DNA of 64,000 bases from Moringa oleifera (Eukaryota; Streptophyta; Magnoliopsida; Brassicales; Moringaceae). The notes below the pieces were generated by a model. That model made no database searches. It was not told the DNA's origin and worked only from the letters and a program-made list of their open reading frames with translations. Below, piece by piece: positions 24,781-36,288 of this stretch. The translations under genes were made by a program, and so were the position numbers. Location of the stretch: the NCBI GenBank assembly GCA_021397835.1, contig JAJFZO010000065.1:1843501-1907500 (forward strand), in the 5' to 3' direction. The first letter of the stretch is position 1. Each line of letters begins with the position of its first letter.

Positions 24781-25010
24781 GGTGCAATAATCAGGGCGCT
24801 GCTACTCTTGCTGCCAACCCAGTCTTCCACTCCCGCACCAAACACATCGAGGTCGACGTCCACTTCATCCGAGACCACGTTGTCGACGGCTCGCTCAAGA
24901 TCAACTACATCCCTTCCTCCAAACAGATCGCCGATGCACTCACCAAGCCCCTCTCTCAATCTCAGTTTTGGATCTTCCGGTACAAGCTTTGGGTCGATGA
25001 AGCTCCCCTC
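24771..25010 (+). pseudogene. Copia RNase H C-terminal end
   Basis: Directly after the stop the same frame continues with LWCNNQGAATLAANPVFHSR and HIEVDVHFIRD, then SSKQIADALTKPLS. The family normally has WCDN; here the acidic residue reads Asn, so the RNase H active site is damaged. The end of the polyprotein overlaps the polypurine tract. Confidence 0.85.
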
Positions 25011-25011
25011 A

Positions 25012-25023
25012 GCTTGAGGGGGA
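25012..25023 (+). other. Polypurine tract of the copia element
   Basis: GCTTGAGGGGGA lies immediately upstream of the 3' LTR start TGTTAAG. This is the usual plus-strand priming site in plant copia elements. Confidence 0.85.
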
Positions 25024-25388
25024 TGTTAAGTCAACGGGTCAACCCGTATCCAAAACGAAACCCGCCTGCAATGATCCATAGGCTCAACAGAAAAAGCCCA
25101 AAATAGAGAAGCCCAAGGAGCCCGTCTACATTGTTCCACAAGCTCAACAAGAAAAGCCCAAAACCAGAAACAAAACAGAAAAGCCCAAGGAGAAGCCCGA
25201 AGCCCAAGAAACAAAATAATCAGTATCTCTTTGTGTACATTATACCATATTTAGAGAATTAAATCTAATGTAATCTTCACATATATATATACATCATATG
25301 GGGTCTCAAGATTAATTGAGCAGCCACCATAACCTTTACACAAAAAAGAAAACACAGAATTCTACAGTAGTTTTTTTACATTCTTTCT
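25024..25388 (+). repeat. Copia 3' LTR
   Basis: It has the same sequence as the 5' LTR, with about 15 substitutions counted by eye (mostly transitions) and a 7- versus 8-T run. It is about 365 bp and is followed by CTCTG, matching CTCTA before the 5' LTR. Confidence 0.9.
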
Positions 25389-26870
25389 CTCTGAATCGAG
25401 AGTAGGGCAGTAGCTTTAGTTCTCGCTTCATCTATGTCCAATTAGCAAGCCTCCTTCATGCTGTAATTTCATGGCTTTGGCTTCTCTTGATCGCCCTCCT
25501 TTTACTTCTCTTCCAAAATCTCCGATCAATTAGAGTAGTTCTTAAATACGCACCAGGCGCTTAGGATTTCCCTTCGCCTTACAACCAAATATCTTTTGCT
25601 ATGCCGAATGAATGGCTTAGATGAATTCATTTGCTCGCTTCTTTTTAATAACGCCTGTAGCTTAAAAGTTTAATTTTTTTCTATATAATATTTTAAAATT
25701 ATTTTACATTAGTTTTTCTCATCTTTTATTTTTTCCAAATTTTCTAATATTTTGTGTTTTTTCAATTATTCTTTTTATTTTCTTTGAATTTTTTGGATTT
25801 ACTATATTTTATATTTTTATATTTTTAATGTTTTTCTTTTTTTGATTATTTTTATATATTTGTATATTTCATTTTTTTATTTTTTATTAGTTTTTTTTAA
25901 AAAAAATTGCTTTGCAAAGAGTTCTGTTTCTTTACTGTTGCCTTTTTTTATGTGTATGTTCTTAATTTTGTTGGATTTTTTTATTTTTTTATTTTCTTTA
26001 AGTTACTTTCATTTTTAAGAAAAAATCATATGTTTTTCTTATTTTTTTGATATATTTAGTTTCTTTCACTTATTTTTCTTTCAGTAACTTTATTTTTCTT
26101 GAATTTTTAGTTGATTTTTAAAGATTTTTTATTTATTTTTGTTTACTTTTACTTTTTTTTATAATTTTTTTATTTTTTCATCTTTTATCTATTTTAATTC
26201 AACAAAATAACAAATATTAAACCTCATCAAATGGTTGTAATTTTATTAACTTATTTGATGTAGCTTCAGTTTACTTTTTATTTATTTGATTTATTAATTT
26301 TATTATATTTTTTACATATTTTTATTTATTTGATTTGATTTTTTCTTTTTTTGTTGTATTTTTTATATTTTTCTTTAAAATATCAATGCAAATCAAAATT
26401 CGTTTGTTAATTTTTTGTGTTTTTTAATTATTCTCTTTATTTTCTTTTAATTTCTTGGATTTTATAACATTTTTTCATTTTCATTTCCTTGATTTTATAA
26501 TTATTTTGTTGATATTTTTTGATATTTTATTTTATTTTTACTATTTTTTAATAAAATATATTTTCTTATTTTGCAAAGTGTTTGATTTCCTTACTATCGT
26601 CTTTTGTTATATATATTGTCTTGGTTTTATTGGATTTTTTAATTTTTAATGACTTTGGGTTTTTAATTTTTTTAATATTTATTGTTTTTATTTTGTTGAG
26701 TATTTTTATTTTTTTGTATTTATTTTTTTAGTAACTTTAGTTTTCTTAGATTTTTTAATTTATTTATTTTTTAATTTTTTAATGAAAGTATAATTTAAAT
26801 CAAATTAAAATATCAAGATGTATAATTAAATACATTTAAAATTTTAACATTTTTTAAATAAAATAAAAAG
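25389..26870 (+). repeat. T-rich family, unit 1 right part with module copy a
   Basis: After the copia element the interrupted module resumes: ATCGAGAGTAGGGCAG, AGCAAGCCTCCTTCATG and an ATG at 25471 (MALASLDRPPF). It ends at GCCTGTAG (25660). The frame has a TAG after 20 codons where other copies have TTG. From 25661 to about 26870 T-rich sub-repeats follow, with GCTTTGCAAAGAGTTCTG near 25910, AAACCTCATCAAATGGTTG near 26220 and ATCAATGCAAATCAAAATT at 26382. Confidence 0.7.
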
Positions 26871-29800
26871 AATGACCACCCAATAACTAAGTATTAAAAA
26901 AAAAAACAAAAGAGAGAAAACAATTTAAGATGTAATGTGGGCGATCTTGTACTCTAACTTTAATGTTTAGTAGTTGATAGGTGGATTTTGTGGGAGTTAT
27001 ATAATGAGGCTGTACTAGCACACGGAAGATAACTGGGTTGAGGAGACAAAAGAGAAGGGGCAATGCTCTATATGTTTTTATTAATATTAAAGACTTTCTA
27101 GTTGTAGGAAGGAGTAGATCTCTGGCACCGAGCTCTTTTCTGAAAATTTGAAGCCGCCTCTTACTATAAAATTACATCCACTTTCTTGAATTGCAAACCA
27201 ATAATTCCTTTACTTTTCATTTTATTGTGCATCGCCATCACTTGCAGTTGCAGGCACTGGCCACCCTCCAGAGGCATGTCCCCTTGATCAAGCCCTTGTG
27301 GATATATATTAAATTTATATTATTAAAAATATATACATGTATATTGATATGGAATTTTGAATGCTCGCACTCTTAAGATTTGTACTAAATATATATTTAA
27401 TCAAGTATTCACGTCCATAAATTATTCATGAATCAATGAGTGAAATAATATATATTTGAAAATTATTAAAAAAATTTTGCAATTAAAAAATTCATATTAA
27501 AATTATTTTGAAAAATTAAAAATTACAACTTTATATAAATTAAAACAATGCCAAATTGATATCAATTAAAGATGCAGACGATTCTATTATATGTTGACAA
27601 ATGGCTCTGTTCTCCTTTGCTCGTGGGTTACCACGTTTGTTGGTAAATTATAAATGGGACAGATTTGGAGGACTAAAGTTGAGTCGAACATAATGTACCG
27701 TGAAAAAAAAACACAAAATAATAATAAATATAATAAATATAATTTTTATTGGCTCTTATTTACTGTTTTATTTTTTTATTCTTTTTTAGTTACTTTACTT
27801 GTGACGAAAATGGGGTTTTTAAAATTAAAAAGAAAAATATGTTTCTTTCATTCTTTGTGGCTGCGGTCACAAGGTTTTGGGTTTTCGAAGATCCTGGAAG
27901 ATGCTGGTCAAGTGATTTGAGGTGCTTAAAGCAAATCAAATTTTATTTGGTCCAAAGTATTGGTTCTTATTAATTTCAATTTGTCGAAGAGTTTTGATTT
28001 TAATATTGTGGATATTTAATTTTTTATCTAATAAATATAATTATTATATTTATTTTATAATTTTAATTATTGGAATTTTTATATTTTTAAATTATTTTTA
28101 ATTTTAATATAAGTATAAACAATGATGAATTTATGTGAGAGTTACCCAGACTATAATCCGGGTAATTTTTTAAAAAATTATGTAATTACAATTATATATT
28201 TATTATTAAATTTATTTTTTATTATTTAAAGAAATTTTAATTTCTTTTAGCCATTTTGATAAAAATTTAGTTCACCCTGATAAAAAAATCATGATTTTAT
28301 CATTGAGTATAAAATTATTATATTTTAAGATATTAAAATTTAAACATGATAAAAATATAAATCATGCATCTTACAAATTATTAACTCAAAAAAAAAATTA
28401 AAACTTACAAAACGAGACATATAACACATAATCATAAACTACCTCAAATCGATATTTCAAAATCATACTTTCAATGAACAACTTGAATATTAATAATTAT
28501 AAAATATTTTGAATCTCAGATGAATACCTCAAATGTTGAACAACTCATTCAAAGACCAATCACCATTGCAACCCTTTGGAAAGGTATGATGAAACAATGC
28601 ACCTCATTTCACACATTTCCTCAAATGTTACAGGGGACCATATGTATTTTCTTTTCTGTCATAATTTCAAACCTAATTATTTTCTTATTTTAATGTTGTG
28701 AAATTATGTTTACATGAATATTTTGACATCAGATAAATATTTATATAAAATATATTATTATTATTATTAACCTTATTTATGTTGTTGGTAAGATGTTGAT
28801 ATATTACATAGTTAATTATTACAAAAAACAAAAGAGCAAGAAATGTATTGAAACAAAATCTAGTGGATGACTAAATAGATCTATACTTATCTTATAGGAT
28901 TAGGTTGGTGAGCTATATTATTAAAATAAACAAAGGGAACCTTATGATGGATTAGTAAGGGACTAATTGCAACTGTTAGTTTAAATTCAGCTCAAAGTCA
29001 ATAAACCTTGCAACCTATTTACATGGTTTGATTTTAAGTGGACAGTGATAAGACTTTCTGTACCTTTTGAATTCTTACCTATTGAAACAGTAAAATAGGT
29101 ATTTTAATTATTTAATTAATTTTAAATAATTTAATTATAAATAAAATTAAGATAAATTTTTTTATAAAATATTACTATTTTATCTCATTTTATCAATTTA
29201 ATTTTTATATTTAAAAAATAATAAAATAAATATTAATATTTCAATTGAATTCAAATTGAACTTTAATTTAAGTTGTGTTATAAAAAATTAGAAGTATTTT
29301 TATTGTTGGAATATCTCAAAAATAATTTAAATGAATTATTCATTAATTTTTGATATAAGATTTGTTTTTATGAATTTTTTAAATTTTCACTTTGTAAATT
29401 TTTTTAAAAATTATATTTTTAATACTCAAAATTTTTGAAACTTTTTTATGGCAGTAGCTTGAATATTTTTTTATATTTGTAAAAAAATTTTAATTAAAAT
29501 TTATTTTTGTAAGATCTTTAATTAAAATATTTTTAATTTTTAAATTTTTTAATAAAATTCAATTTAGATCAAATTAATATATTAAGGTTGGATGTATCAT
29601 TTTTTTATATATAAAAGTTTAATTGATAATATCAAATTTTTATGAGATTTATGCCCACAAAACTATTATAAGGAGATGAACAAATATAAATAGGATTTGT
29701 GTAAACTTTGTTATAGTAAAACAAAAAAAAAAAACTAAAAATATAAAAATAAATATAGTATGCTGCTTTGAATTTGTATTAAATTTTTTATCAAGAGATT

Positions 29801-31915
29801 AAAAATATTTTAAAATATTTAAAATATTAATATAAATATAAAATAAATAATTATTTATTATTAATTTTTTTAATTTTCACATGATAATCACTTGAAAAAT
29901 TCATATAAATGAAAAGAAAAACTTAATTCGAAACACAACTAAAAGTCTTTGATAGTCATCTATCTGTTGTTAGATAATATATGAAAATTTTAAATTAAAT
30001 AATATTTATAACATGGTAAAAATTAATATATATCATTACTTATATCATTAAAAAAATAAACACATGGATAATAATTTATAATAAACATGAATTTCTTAGT
30101 TTTAATAAGGTATTTTATAAAATTAAAAGATAACATTTAAAAATAGATATTAAAATTAAATATTTTGTAGACTTAAGTGATGATTCACATAAAAAAAAAA
30201 GAAAAGTTTTTTATTAATTTAAATTATTATATTTTTAAAAAATACTAATACCTCATAATTTAATAAAATTAATAATTAAATTACATTTATTTATTTTTAT
30301 ATTATTATAATAAATTATAAAAATACATTTAAATTTTATAATAAACAACTCAATAGGAACTCAATTGGCTCAAAGATCCTTTATCTCTGGTGGAATGAGA
30401 CTGATTGGGTCCTTGGGTTGACTGGTATGAGTGTCTATAAATAGAAATAGGGGGAGTAAGTGGACCATTTGAAAATTAAACTACAGAATCTATGAGGGCA
30501 TAAATGGGAGGCTGGAGGCCGGCTGGCTTTGGTTCTGTCCTCTTTGGACTTTACAGCATTATTCGAAGATGAGTTGGTGAGGACCAGGCTCTGTTGTTGG
30601 TTTGGTTCTTCTTTTATTTTTAATTAAGTTGGTGTAAAATAGATAAATAAATAAACTAAATTGCTTACAATTCAAAAAACAAATAAATAAATTTAGAAAA
30701 TAAATAAAGGGAGAATAAAATACATTAATTTAACTTAAATACCATAATTTATATTTTTATGTTATTTTTAATATTTTCTTAAATTTAAATTTAATAATAA
30801 CACAATCTAAACATGTATAAGATTCACATTTTTATTTTTTTAACGATTAATATTTAATCCTTTATATTATTTTTTATAATTTTAAAACACATGCACAATT
30901 ATAAAAACTAAAAATGAGGAAAATATAAAAAAATATTATTATTAATTTAATTAAATGTAATAAATTAGAAAAATGATATTTTTATTTTTTACTATAAAAA
31001 ATAACAAAGATGGTGCTATCATTAGATATTAGGATGGATTATATTATAATGAATTAGATAAAGAAATCATCAATTAAAGGGATTAGTGTATATTAAAATG
31101 AGTAGATCGCCACGTGATATTATGTAAAAAAAATTTAATAGTATAACTTATTTAAACTATTTAGAAAAATCAAACTGACGGATTAAACTAAAAAGAAAGA
31201 TCGAAGGTTAGATTATAATTAAATTAAAGATTCAATTTTAATGATGTAATAAATAATTATAATTTTTAACAAAATAATGGTGGACTATAAGAGATAATTT
31301 TAAAATTTTTGTTCTATTTTTTATAATTTTTAAATTTTTTAAATAATTATATTTAAATAAATATCTAATAATTTATTGATAAAATGACATCAATTTAAAT
31401 AGATCGAATAAGCTTTTAAACAATCCAATCGGTTAAAAATTTAATCAACAATTCAATCAATCAAATTTGAATTATTTGATATGATTTTTAAAATAATAAT
31501 AAATATTATATTATAAAATAATATTTTAAATTTTGATTTTTAATATTTTATAAACATATTAATTTAAACCATGTTAATTTGCAAAAAAAATTTAAATTTT
31601 TAAATGAATAAATAATAATAAATTTATATTATGAGATGGTCCTATACCATAAGCAATATCATATTCATTTGATAAACTATAATTAATTTAAATTATTCCA
31701 AAAGAATCAGATTAATTAATAGATTATGAAAAGAAAAAGAATATTCCAAAATAACTTATGTGCACATTAACAAATTAACATGTACATCAATGGGGATCCC
31801 TTAGTGTAGATTAACTTAATGCACTAAACATTTGGGGGATTGAATGTATAAAAGAATCCCCAAATTGGTATTCTATGATTTGACTTTTAAAGACAAAAAA
31901 AAAAAAATCAACAAT
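26870..31915. other. AT-rich intergenic stretch without recognised genes
   Basis: It is largely low-complexity A/T with several less AT-rich islands (26930-27340, 27590-27960, 28480-28680, 28900-29080, 30340-30620). Short frames at 27191-27376 and 27654-27973 have no recognised domain. A perfect stem TTTGGGG(G)ATT/AATCCCCAAA lies at 31831-31865. No LTR, RNA gene or exon was supported. Confidence 0.35.
30435..30444 (+). promoter_or_regulatory. TATA-box-like CTATAAATAG in an isolated island
   Basis: A good plant TATA match (CTATAAATAG) sits in a less AT-rich island at 30340-30620. Purine-rich and then GC-richer sequence follows it, but no open frame. It could be the core promoter of a decayed transcript or a chance match in AT-rich DNA. 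Confidence 0.2.
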
Positions 31916-33530
31916 TCGCTTTACTTTCTTTAATTTTTTGGTTTTGGTTATATTTTATATTTTATTTTTATTTTGTTTGTTGTTTTTCTTTTTTATGATT
32001 ATTTATGTATATTTATACATATTTTTATTTTATCTTCTATTATTTTTTTCAACAAAATCTATTTTCTTGCTTTGTAAAGAGTTTTATTTCTTTAATGATG
32101 CCTTTTTTATATGTATTTTCTTCATTTTGTTGGATTTTCTTTCACTCTATTTTTTAAATTTTTCTTAAGTTACTTTGATTTTTTTAAAAAAATTTCTCAT
32201 ACTTTTTTTTATTTTTTGGATATATTTAGTTTCTTTCACTTATTTTTTAACAACTTTTATTTTTCCTTTGTTAGATTTTTTTTTACTCTTTTTTTAGAAG
32301 TTACTTTGGATTTTTTAATTAATTAATTATTTATTTTATTAGGTGTTTTTAATTTATTTTTTAATAATTTTTACTTTTTAAATAAAAAAAATACATTAAA
32401 TTATGACTTTATCATTCCTTTTTTTTTTTTTTTTTCGTTTGCTGTACGCATTCACATGGATTTTCATTGGATGTTTTATCAAATCATGACTTTTTATTAC
32501 CTTTCTATTCTTGTTTGCAATATTTGAAAATTTTGGTTAAAATTTGTGTACTATGATTATTAGATATTGTTGTTAATTTTTATTTTTTGTGAATATTTTA
32601 TTGTGTAATAATAATTTTTATAAAAAATTTTATAAAAAATTATTTAATATGAATTAATCATGAAATTATAACTATTTATATTTTTCTAATAATAAATTAG
32701 CAACTTTTTCTTTTTTAAGAGATTCTTGATGGGGTGTTTAGTACTCAATGGGTCTAAAATCATCTAAGCATCCACTCAAATCATCAAAACAAAATTCAAA
32801 CTAGTACTATTCTTCTTTTATTTTTTATATTTTATAAAATCAAACAGTGATTGTTTTCTTGATTTGTCGAATTTTTTCTTTAAGTTTGTTTTGTTTGTTA
32901 GTTATTTTTTAAACATTTTTAGTTATTTTATTTGCTATTTATTTGATAGCTTTAAAATTTATTTTATTTTTGTAATTTAATTTAATTTGTTTGATTGTGT
33001 TTTTATATTTTTCTTTAAAATTTAAAGTTTAAAGTTTTTTATGATTTTTTTGTTGTATTAAAGTTTTTTAAATTTTTTCTTTACTTTTTTGAGTTATTGT
33101 ATTTTTATGATTGTTTTGAAACATCAACATCAACACAAACTTAAATTATTTTTAAATATTTCTATAGCTTTATAATTTTCAATTATGCTATTAATTTTTA
33201 AATTTTTGTAAAATTTTTTATTTGCAAATAAATTTTTAGTTTTAAATTTTTAATATTTTACATTAAATTAAATATTTTAAACTTTTATATTTTAGAATCA
33301 AAATTTATTTTAATTTTAAGAAATAGTGATAAAATTAATAAATAAATTATTATTTTATTTGAATGAAAAATCCATACAAGCTTCATGCATGCCCTAAAAA
33401 ACATGCCTCATGCAAGTTGTCAAAATAAGACCATTGACTTAGATTTAATGAACAAACACTAATATATTTGGCATTTTCTTCCTTATCTGCTGCTCTCTCT
33501 CTCTCTCTCTCTCTTTTCTATTTTCTGGAA
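31916..33530 (+). repeat. T-rich family unit 2 with truncated leader module
   Basis: T-rich sub-repeat (31916-32390, with TTGCTTTGTAAAGAGTTTT near 32070), then the conserved block (32390-33355: ACATGGATTTTCATTGG, TTTTGGTTAAAATTTG, GGGTGTTTAGTACTCAATG). Then comes the start of the leader module (33356-33525: GCTTCATGCATGCCCTAAA, CATGCCTCATGCAAG, CT repeat). The module is cut at about 33525, before its ATG, and T-rich sub-repeat sequence resumes at once. Confidence 0.7.
33493..33514 (+). repeat. CT microsatellite
   Basis: About eleven CT dinucleotides at the place where the other module copies have a shorter CT-rich leader segment. Confidence 0.9.
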
Positions 33531-34224
33531 GTTACTTTTATTTTTTAAAAAAATTTCTAATATTTTTTTTTATTTTTTGATATATTTAGTTTCCTTCACT
33601 TATTTTTCTTTTAATAATTTTATTTTTCTTAAATTTTTAGTTTATATGATTTCTAAAGATTTTTTATTTACTTTCATATCCTTTATAAATTTTTTATGAT
33701 TCATAGTATTTCTTTTTTTATTATTTTTTCATCTTTGCTATTTTAATCAACGAAATAGCAAATATTAAACCTTGTCAAGCGGTTGCAATTTTATTAACTT
33801 ATTTGATTTAGCTTTAGTTAAATTTTTAATTTTTATTTGATTTTTTGAATTTTATTATATTTTTTTGCATATTTTTATTTATTTATTTTCATTTTTGTTG
33901 CATTTTTATATTTTTACTATTTGATTTATTTTATTTTTATTATATTTTTCTTTAAAAGATCAATGCAAATCAAAATTATTTTTAGAATACTTTATGATTT
34001 TTCAATTGTTTTAAATTATCTTATTCTCATTTTTATGTTTTTTTTCTGTTTTTTGTGTTTTTAATTATTTTTTAATTTCTTGGATTTTATAACATTTTTT
34101 CATTTTCATTTTGTTTGATTTTATAATATTTTTTGATATTTTTAATATTTTTATTTTTACTATTTTATTTTCGATTGAAATATATTTTCTTGCTTTGCAA
34201 AGTGTTTTTCTTTTCTATTGTCTT

Positions 34225-34277
<53 letters not shown>

Positions 34278-34450
34278 TATCTTGGTTTGTTGGATTTTCT
34301 TTCACTTTTTTAATTTTGTTTTAATTACTTTGAGTTTTTAAATTTTTTCTCACATTTATTATTTTTATTTTGTTGAGTATTTTTATTTTTTAGCACTTAC
34401 TTTTTTAGTAACTTAGATTTTTTATTTCATTTAATTTTTAATGTTTTAAT
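33531..34450 (+). repeat. T-rich family sub-repeat
   Basis: It carries the family landmarks AGCAAATATTAAACCTTGTCAAGCGGTTGCAATTTT near 33757, GATCAATGCAAATCAAAATT near 33958 and TTGCTTTGCAAAGTGTTTT near 34190. It ends where the captured gene fragments begin. Confidence 0.7.
34224..34278 (+). repeat. TA/TATG microsatellite
   Basis: Runs of TA interrupted by TG, ending in TATG repeats, inside the T-rich sub-repeat. Confidence 0.9.
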
Positions 34451-34597
34451 TTGCTTTTATACATTTTTATTTACATATTTTATGACCCTAGCACCATTAA
34501 CACACTAAAGATAAAACTATCAAATCTGTGGTTATTTGCAAATGGAAGTGTAACCATTTCTTTAACATTTGAAAATTTGTTTAACTTGATGTCACAG

Positions 34598-34756
34598 TGT
34601 TTCCACCCTCTTCAAACTCTGGTATTAGCAAGGGTGCACTTGCTGGGATTATACTTGGGGCCATTGCAGCTGCAGTCACGCTGTCTGCAATTGTTTCATT
34701 TCTTATCTTGAGGCTACACTCGGGAGATTACCATGCAGTTTCTAGGGCACACCACT
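34598..34756 (+). pseudogene. LRR receptor-like kinase membrane-span exon (fragment)
   Basis: A 159-base exon with a clean AG acceptor (TGTCACAG) and GTAAGT donor. It encodes VFPPSSNSGISKGALAGI, a hydrophobic stretch of about 22 residues ending SFLILRLH, then DYHAVSRAHH. This matches the juxtamembrane/transmembrane exon of the At1g06840-type plant LRR receptor-like kinases (SGISKGALAGIxLGxIAxAVTLSAI). The reading frame is intact. No upstream LRR exons and no downstream kinase exons were found in the window. The neighbouring transportin fragment is in the same orientation but belongs to an unrelated gene. I therefore read it as a captured or transposed exon rather than part of a working gene. 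Confidence 0.8.
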
Positions 34757-35840
34757 GTAAGTGTCTGAGAACTCAGGATATAGGATCTCAAGTAGAAATC
34801 TTTAGATTACCATGCATTTATTTTATTTGAGTTATTTTTAATTTTAAGTGCATTGTTGAGATGGGAAGAAATAATTATCTTATGCTTTATTACAGGAGTT
34901 TTTTCTTGTTATCTTTAAGATTTGCTATCTATGTTTTTCTAACCAATTTATTCATAACCATCTAATATTTTGAATATTTTTGCTTGTTGAAAAATTTTTG
35001 ACCATACGATTGGTCAATAGCATGAATTTTTTCAAGTTCCCTTTACTAACAATGGATGCATATGTTGCAGGTTGATCATGTGTTTATAAAAGTACAATTT
35101 GATAAGTAATTTATTGTATGCTCCTTAAACTTGTTCCCAGGACTTATAAAAGGGCTTGGTAGGGTGATTAAGATTTTGGTATTTACCTTTGTCAAATATC
35201 TTGAAAATATATTTGCGACCTATCTGGCTTTAATTTATTATATTTGATGATGTCAAGCCTGAGTGCTTCTGTTTGTCATTGAAACTGCATTTGATTTTGG
35301 GTCCTCTGAAGTAATAAATGTCAACAAAATTAATTATTGTAATATTAATACAGAATAAATATTGTTGGTAGTGCCAATCACTAGTCTTTATATTATGGTA
35401 GCACAAATTGCCAAGCATGAAAAAAATTGTGCTTAATGTTTAGTGACAATAGTTTTTTTCAATGAGGTTCATTCTAGAGGCAGCAACTTTATCAAGCTCC
35501 TTCTTTTAATGTGTTTTTGTTGCTGGGCCAGAGCTCTAGTAACCATCAGAGTTACAATTCTACCACAGTGGATTTTGTGTTGTATCTTTCGCAAGACATT
35601 TATGTAGCAGTCTTTGGTGATTTAAAAACAATTGGTTTTTGGTTAATCTGAAGGCTGTTAATGGGTTTTGTATCTAGGCCATTTCATGAAAGCGAATTAT
35701 TGTGCTTGTAGCTCCCTGCTGTCTTGGGGGGATTGTTCTCAATGTTAACATATAGTTTCACACTTCAGGAAGACTACTAGATAGGCTAATTGAATTTAAA
35801 GACATTCTATCCTATTTGTTGATTTAAACCTTTGTTGTAG
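34757..35840. other. Intron-like sequence between captured fragments
   Basis: It is less T-rich than the flanking repeats and resembles plant intron sequence. No exon matching the LRR kinase or transportin was recognised here. Confidence 0.35.
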
Positions 35841-36288
35841 CCTTCATAAAGCATATTGAGGGATTTACTTCTACATTACTGTATTGATGATGCTTTTGAC
35901 ATTCGGCAAAGTGCTCTTGCACTTCTTGGGGACCTTGCAAGAGTGAGTTAAAATCACATTCTATGCAAGAAACTTTCTTGTATAAATATTCGTGCATTCT
36001 TACCACTGAATATATACATGTATGTTATATAATGACAAGTTTTCTCTTATAATTAGGTCTGTCCAGTATATTTACATCCTTGACTATCTGAATTCCTTGA
36101 TGTTATAGCCAAACAGCTGGTAAGAGGACTCTCTTTTGTCTTTGGAACCCAATTTATGTTTCTGCACTAATAATTTTTAGTTTGGTACTTTCCATATAAC
36201 ACTTAATGTGCAAGGTGCCACTTAGTTGAAGGAATACATTTCTATTGCCAACAATGCACGTTAGGCTATCGGTTAATTAGCGATCAAG
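35841..36288 (+). pseudogene. Transportin-1 (importin beta-2) exons, decayed
   Basis: Three consecutive exons of the HEAT-repeat nuclear import receptor transportin-1 (TRN1 family). Exon 1 (35841-35942) reads [19 protein letters not shown] then [11 protein letters not shown] with a GTGAGT donor. Exon 2 (36057-36119) reads VCPVYLHP, a stop, then LSEFLDVIAKQL with GTAAGA. Exon 3 (about 36215-36288) reads LKEYISIANNAR, a stop, AIG, a stop, LAIK. The family has CMDDASDVRQSA, VCPVHLxPRLSEFL and NNACWAIGELAVK at these places. Four stops replace sense codons: TAA 35847 (Gln), TGA 36081 (Arg), TAG 36262 (Trp) and TAA 36274 (Glu). Exon order and spacing are preserved with introns, so it came from genomic DNA, not from a processed transcript. 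The rest of the gene is absent. Confidence 0.88.

Larger units (their letters stand above)
20362..25388 (+). mobile_element. Ty1/copia retrotransposon with both LTRs (5.03 kb)
   Basis: A structurally complete copia element: 5' LTR 20362-20727, PBS, gag, protease, integrase, RT, RNase H, polypurine tract, 3' LTR 25024-25388. It is RE1-like by its integrase and RT words. The flanks read CTCTA (20357-20361) and CTCTG (25389-25393), a probable 5-bp target duplication with one change. Joining the flanks restores the order of the uninterrupted module copies (ACTCCCTCT-[A/G]-ATCGAG), so the empty site is visible in paralogous copies. By eye the two LTRs differ at about 15 positions plus one T-run indel over about 365 bp (around 4 percent). 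The coding region carries stops and frameshifts, so the copy is not autonomous. Confidence 0.93.

Noticed and set aside
26455..26649. Open frames rich in Phe/Leu/Ile/Tyr in the T-rich blocks (also 32.0, 34.1, 39.3, 41.0, 42.9 and 45.6 kb)
   Set aside because: They arise from T-run codons (TTT, TTA, TAT) in low-complexity repeat DNA, occur in overlapping frames and have no conserved start or domain; they are not membrane proteins.
27191..27376. Possible secreted-protein start near an isolated less AT-rich island
   Set aside because: No signal peptide plus mature domain could be defined in any one frame, and no family was recognised.
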